A stretch of 64,000 nucleotides of DNA, taken from Stratiolaelaps scimitus (taxonomy: Eukaryota > Arthropoda > Arachnida > Mesostigmata > Laelapidae). A model generated the notes under the pieces. The model saw nothing but the letters and a program-made list of their open reading frames with translations. It did not search any database and had not been told where the DNA came from. Below are positions 58,960 to 64,000 of this stretch, one piece after another (position 1 is the stretch's first letter; every line of letters starts with the position of its first letter). The translations under genes were made by a program, and so were the position numbers. Location of the stretch: NCBI GenBank assembly GCA_019614645.1, contig JABWDB010000019.1, forward strand, positions 1,038,501-1,102,500. Reading direction: 5' to 3'.

Positions 58960-59410
58960 GTGGAAACGATGGGGACTATAGGACCTTGGCAAAGCGGTTT
59001 GCTATCAGGGCGAAGGATAGAGTGATGAAGCAACACAGAGGATGAGGGAAATATACAGAGCATACAGAACATAAACAAAAAAAACACGGACGATTGAAGA
59101 AATACGGATGAAGAGAGAAGAGAGGATGAAGATAAGAAAAAAAACACAGAATATCGGACGAAAAAATTCAGACGAGCCTTAAGTCAAGATTGCCCTTGTT
59201 CCTATTGCGTACAGAGCAGGCAGCAGGAAAAGTACACGAAATGGGGCAAGGGCTAGGAATAATGAGCTGTAACTCAGGTGTAACGATGAGACCCAGTGTG
59301 TTGTTGTATGCTTATGATATGGTGTTGCTGGCGAATAAACGAGTTGCTGCAAATACTAGACGTCCGTGGGAAGACAGCGGGGCAGATAGGACAGCTCTTC
59401 AATGAAAATG
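58960..59410 (+). pseudogene. Decayed LINE reverse transcriptase fragment
   Basis: GPWQSGLLSGRRIED resembles the RT SGFRpGR block. After a purine-rich decayed stretch, LSQDCPCS resembles the QGCPLSP block, and GKVHEMGQGLGI and SVLLYAYDMVLLANKR resemble the YADD catalytic block, with Tyr in place of the first catalytic Asp. Several frameshifts are present. It looks like a family different from the 23 kb relic. Confidence 0.6.
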
Positions 59411-60099
59411 TAGTTAGAATGAAAACCATATGATCATGCGATCGATACCTAGGTTGCGTATCAAACCTCGCCAGTTTTGCGTATCAAACCTCTGGGTGGA
59501 CGAGGAATAGACTTAGACTGAGAATAGCCGACGATTGCAGGATTGTGCATTTTTGAGGTAATGCCAGCCATCGTCTGCCTTGGGGATGACCTTGACGGCC
59601 TCGGCCTGACATCCTGTCCCCAAGTAATTTTCTAATTATTGTATATATTAAGACACGTAATAATATGAAATAAAGACCTACTTGTTGATTTTTAATAACT
59701 GATCTAAGATTTCGAGACACCACCCGAATAAATTTTATCAGTCACCTAAGAAAAACACCTAAGCATTTATATATATATATATATATACATATACTTTTAC
59801 TGAATAGGAATTTCCAGGGTTGTCTGGAAAGAGATTGGTAGAACTAACATGTATATTGTGACCTCATATGCAGTTCGTCAGTTTCGTATAGTGTGCCACA
59901 TGCACAGCTACCATCATTCCTGAGGTTGACGCCTCTGTCAAATGATGCCATGAACCCTGCGCTCAATATGCCCTGCTCAGCAATGCCCTGCAACTTCTTC
60001 TTTCAACACGCTAGCACCCTCATACTAGCCCCCCCCCCCCATTTACCTGTTTATTAGATATGCCTCATTACATATGTTTACATAGGCTGATATTGTAAC

Positions 60100-60105
60100 C
60101 GCTGC

Positions 60106-60140
<35 letters not shown>

Positions 60141-60171
60141 TTAAATAAATATATACCTATATATATTCAAT

Positions 60172-60203
<32 letters not shown>

Positions 60204-60210
60204 TATGCTA
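60100..60210. repeat. Compound TA microsatellite cluster
   Basis: Two TA tracts of about 29 and 35 bp joined by AT-rich sequence (TTCAATTATATA). A further cluster lies at 60778-60839. Both are in the non-coding interval between the THAP block and the acetyltransferase exon. Confidence 0.93.
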
Positions 60211-60777
60211 TACCGTTTGTGTAAAATGAATATATAAGTACGCTCGTGTCTCTACCCCGAATTTCTACACTAGGCCGATACGAGACGGGTCCACGTTTCG
60301 GTTTCCTCGAACGAATTTATTCACGAATAATAAATTAATCACAATGTTATTACGGTTTTGCAATCGTTTCACGATCGTCGAACACTAACCATACACATGA
60401 GTTGCAATTGACTCTCTACAATATGAATCACACTTGAATCATCAGCGCCTAGTGTTGTATCTCGTGTTTTCGTGTACTGTTCCTTCACACCGTGTTGTTT
60501 TCCTGCTACGTAGCATGTGACGCTACGAAAAAACGAACCATTGAGATCATAGTCACTATCACACTCATATGAAGGCATACAATTCGACGTTTATGAGAGA
60601 GGGACCTGCCGTGTTCGTGTATATGTCTTCCTTTCACAACCACTGGTTTTAACCAAGAGAATCCACAATGTCATCCATCAGCATACGATGCCCCTTCGGT
60701 ACTAATCGCCAAATGTGTTGTATTGTATCTATTGGTTCTCCGTGATGTCGGTGTGAATAAGAATGCGCGTGTTAACA

Positions 60778-60839
<62 letters not shown>
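60778..60839. repeat. Interrupted (TA)n microsatellite
   Basis: Sixty bases of TA interrupted twice by GT (TATGTATA). Similar short TA tracts occur near 3204, 3270, 6203, 8455, 9391, 24740, 27402, 34898, 34957, 38562, 50700, 54572, 59768 and 62496. Confidence 0.93.
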
Positions 60840-63397
60840 CCGCTATATTCGATGACACGTTGTTTTTATCACGGCCGTATGTCAATAACAACATTAATAA
60901 TAGGTTGCAATGCGCCCTTCGGTCACCGACGAAAGATCACGCATCACGTAAATGTCATTGTGGCTGTGGTGTTTTGTGTTCGTCCGTCGCTATGACATTG
61001 TGTACGTTTCGGTTTGACAAACAAATATGTCGTCAGTGCAAGCGTTTCGTATCTACGGCGGCCGTCTGATTTCCGCTCGCTGCTATAGTCTATCGAGGAT
61101 TCCCGTCTATGGAGGGAGTTCTCGTTTTTCTGGCTACGTTTCTTTTCTACGACTCTACGGGGTCTGGCCAGCACTTTTTGGCCGGCTGCCCAGTCAGCAG
61201 TGACTCTGACGGATTAGCCGCCCAGGTAAAATTACGGACCACTCAGAGGAACCTGTGAACCAGTCCGCCGAACCAGCATCCAAGCACAGTATAATGAAGT
61301 TATATAGGCATATTTACTATTGTACCAGTTTCTACTAAATGTGTTTAGCACCCGCTTGGGTTAGGCGTCACGTCCTCCATCGGGCGCTTCCATACGACCA
61401 GAAGAATCAACACTAATTGCGTGAAGTAACACTTACAACATGCCAATTCAATCTTGAGATCCAAGAAGGAGCTTTGGACAAAACCCTCTACATAGTCACC
61501 TCACTCAACGACCTCACTCGAAAGCAATCGATTTCTCAATCAAATGAACGCTATGCAGCATCGTCATTAGAAACGCGCCCCCGGTTCAAGCGTCAATCAA
61601 CGGACACGGTTCGTTCCTCCGATTCATCGGTTCGCTAACCCCGGACTGCCAATCCTTTTTCGGCCATCCGAGCGCCTCTGATCCCCCAGGAACTTCGAGC
61701 TTCGCGTACACCTGTAGCACTTCGTTCCTCCTCATCTCGCTCAGTCCCGGGAGCAGCGAGGCACTCTACGTGGCATTTTATATTATTTGCTATGCACGTA
61801 GCCTTCAATATATTTCGTTGCTGTGCCTTTCTAGTGCTGTGGCTGTGTGACATTCCTCCTCCTCTTGTTGCTAAGCACTAATTTCCTCGATTTTCGCTCT
61901 CGTCCACTGCGTTGGCTGCTCGCTGCCTCCTTCTCCTTGTTGCACTGGTATTTTCTCTCGTTTTTCCTTCAATGCTCTGCTATTTTTTCGTCTAATATTC
62001 ACTATTTAATGTGGTTAAGTGTAACATGTTGCCGACATCAATAACGACGTTGGATTTTCCTTTCGAGTTTTGTTCGTAGTATCATGCCTACGACGATAGT
62101 AACGATGCTAGTAATATCTAGCAGTCTATAGATTATTTCTTATGTTTAGTATTTGTTCTATGTATTGAGTGTAGATCCTCGTGACAGAACATCGATTTAT
62201 CGAATAGGCCTTACCAAGTCAACACAGAACTATTCTCCTCGAGATATATATATATATAATAACTATCATCATTGTGTTCGAATTATGCATATGTATGCCT
62301 GCGTTCATAGTGTTCGATGCCTTTCGCAGTTCGTCTAGCGTCCTTGGATAAGCGCAGCATCGACGATCTCGCTGTTGTTTCAGCCTTTTAGAGAGACACC
62401 TGCACCTATTTGTTGCACCATATATGCGAATATGTATTGTATAACTACTGTATGTTAAATGAGGATACAATATACCAAGCACATAGAGCGAGTATAATAT
62501 ATATATATATATAATATATATGGAGCCTAATAATTATGCTTAGTGCCCATGCAATGGAGTTAAACATTTCACTTTGTGACACATAACAACACGTTCTTTA
62601 CGAGCCATCATAGACATATATCTGCATGTGTGTGTGTGTTTTCATAACCTTAGTAAACCATGACCTTTAGCTAGAGGAAGATAGATCGGGTGAGTGTAGA
62701 TTTCATCGATGGGATCTAGATATATGTGAAAGTTTCAGGATAGGTGCGCAGGTGGCAGTGAGGGAACAGTTGCCGTTGTAGATTGACCATCCTCTACTGT
62801 ATCATTCGACTGTCTTTGGCAGGTGGACTTCATTGGTGGCCATTTTACTGGTGATCCCATCATGTCGCAATTGGAAAATCGGCTTTTCGTGTGTATGGTA
62901 GTACGGAAGACTATGAACTGCTAGACAGTCTAGTATTCTCTCATGCTCAACGATGACGGGCACAACCCGTCGCGAATACACAACCGAAATGCAACAATGC
63001 GTGCATTCTTGTGAACGGAGAAAACTGATATACACAGAACGAGATAGGCGACGCCGTGGGAAGCGAGTGACTTGAGCCTGCCTCTTGCCAGAGATTGGCC
63101 TAATGGCTGTCCGGTAACGTTTTGTTGTATGGGCTCGCTATTCATCAAACAAAAACTATAATAGCTGAATCTATTGACAGGTTGTTCATATCATTCACGT
63201 TTCGTCAGATGATCTGACTTTGGCCTTTTCGACGGCATCATGTTCTCAACGTTAAGAAAATTACTACCTTCCGCTAAGTGATACTAATTATCACTCACAT
63301 CTATTGTGTCTATTGTGTCGCCTATCGAACATATTGGATGTTTGCTCTTTAAGTTATTCGATTAGATTTACATTCATCTTTCTATGGAGTTATCGCT

Positions 63398-63663
63398 TTA
63401 GAAAAGCGAAAAATTGAGCGTATGATGAGTGAACACTTTGCCGAAATCGGCCTGGGGGACACCTATCTCCCGATAGCACCTCGGTACGGCCATGAGCCGC
63501 TGCAGGCCGAGCTCCTCACATAGGCGGCACGAGTCGGGATTGCCATCCATAGCAAACGCTGTTACCGTCACTGTCGAAGGCGCAAAGTCCGAGACAAGCG
63601 AATGCAGGATGCGTCGAGCGACGGCGATGTCGTCCGCGTACAGCGGACCCACAAGCGCCCCGT
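63398..63663 (-). CDS. GNAT N-acetyltransferase, 3' terminal exon (YitH-like C-terminal domain)
   Basis: GNAT enzymes transfer acetyl groups from acetyl-CoA. Preceded by a strong pyrimidine tract and CAG (TTTTCTCCTTCAG), the exon encodes GALVGPLYADDIAVARRILH, then FAMDGNPDSCRLCEELGLQR, PRCYREIGVPQADF and FTHHTLN before TAA. The pattern G-PLYADD ... N-x8-ELGL ... R-x-YR is that of the second GNAT-like half (Acetyltransf_18, YitH type) found at the C-terminus of many invertebrate acetyltransferases. The catalytic first half must lie upstream, beyond or near the right edge. The substrate is unknown. Confidence 0.65.
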
Positions 63664-64000
63664 CTGAAGGAGAAAAGGAATATTGCAAAACACAGGTGCG
63701 TGCTTTAAGAGGATCCTCCATTTTGCTGAATGCGATCCCCTTCAATTATGAATGAAGTCAAGCAACAATTATTAATGAATTTGTCATTTAGACTCACGCT
63801 GTTTCCATGGGCTAACCCAATACCCCACAAAGGAAGCAAGTTACAACAAAGGCGATTGTGCCCTTTCTTTCCGATTCTTTGCCTCAACACCTCTAGAGAA
63901 GAGATTGACCTTGATCGAACACGCTCAGTCACGAGAAGGCGAAGGGGTACGGCATGACTGCGTTTCTAAGAACTCAATTCCAAGTTCTTGAAATGGGTAA

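Larger units (their letters stand above)
57626..63397. other. Interval between THAP block and acetyltransferase
   Basis: Contains the truncated retroposon with target-site duplication, the 59 kb RT relic, a 16-bp direct repeat (59454-59469 and 59477-59492) and TA clusters. Minus-strand frames at 57852-58176 include a hydrophobic start (IYLLVLFLVG) but lack other support. Confidence 0.5.

Noticed and set aside
59454..59492. 16-bp direct repeat TTGCGTATCAAACCTC twice
   Set aside because: Only 7 bp lie between the copies, so it is not a target-site duplication around an element; a minor tandem duplication.

Overview
The window is nuclear DNA from an animal. Genes are split into short exons by introns with GT-AG boundaries, (TA)n microsatellites are dense, tRNA-derived SINEs and decayed LINE reverse transcriptases are present, and no bacterial operon structure is seen. 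Protein similarity looks arthropod-like. A chelicerate (mite or tick) is a guess from overall character, not something the sequence proves.

Four protein-coding loci can be supported, all on the minus strand. From right to left: (1) the 3' terminal exon of a GNAT-type N-acetyltransferase gene (about 63.4-63.66 kb); (2) a THAP-type C2CH zinc-finger DNA-binding domain split over three phase-compatible exons (56.92-57.63 kb); (3) SETDB1/eggless, an H3K9 methyltransferase (Tudor, MBD, pre-SET, bifurcated SET; 52.44-56.3 kb); (4) a kinesin-13 microtubule depolymerase of the KIF2A/Klp10A type, with at least eight coding exons over 10.3-32.3 kb and a probable further one near 33.4-33.6 kb. The THAP exons lie immediately upstream of SETDB1 on the same strand. 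Candidate exons between them can be joined in frame, so the locus could be one THAP-SETDB1 gene or two closely packed genes. This is the most interesting point in the window.

Layout: 1-10.3 kb holds no recognisable gene, but has a 398-bp retroposon with a target-site duplication, two long perfect or near-perfect hairpins and a GC-rich stretch. 10.3-34 kb is the kinesin-13 gene; its introns hold a SINE with target-site duplication, an antisense LINE RT relic and long TA and CT tracts. 34-52.4 kb is an 18-kb stretch with SINE copies, microsatellites and GC-rich sequence around 39.2-41.6 kb, but no recognisable coding exon. 52.4-57.6 kb is the SETDB1/THAP block. 57.7-63.4 kb is intergenic or intronic, with a second RT relic and a second, truncated copy of the retroposon. 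63.4-64 kb is the end of the acetyltransferase gene.

Functionally, SETDB1 and THAP proteins both act on chromatin, while kinesin-13 acts on microtubule ends. No functional linkage between the loci is implied except for the possible THAP-SETDB1 fusion. Exon borders were placed by hand from splice consensus, reading phase and family resemblance; none is confirmed by transcript data.
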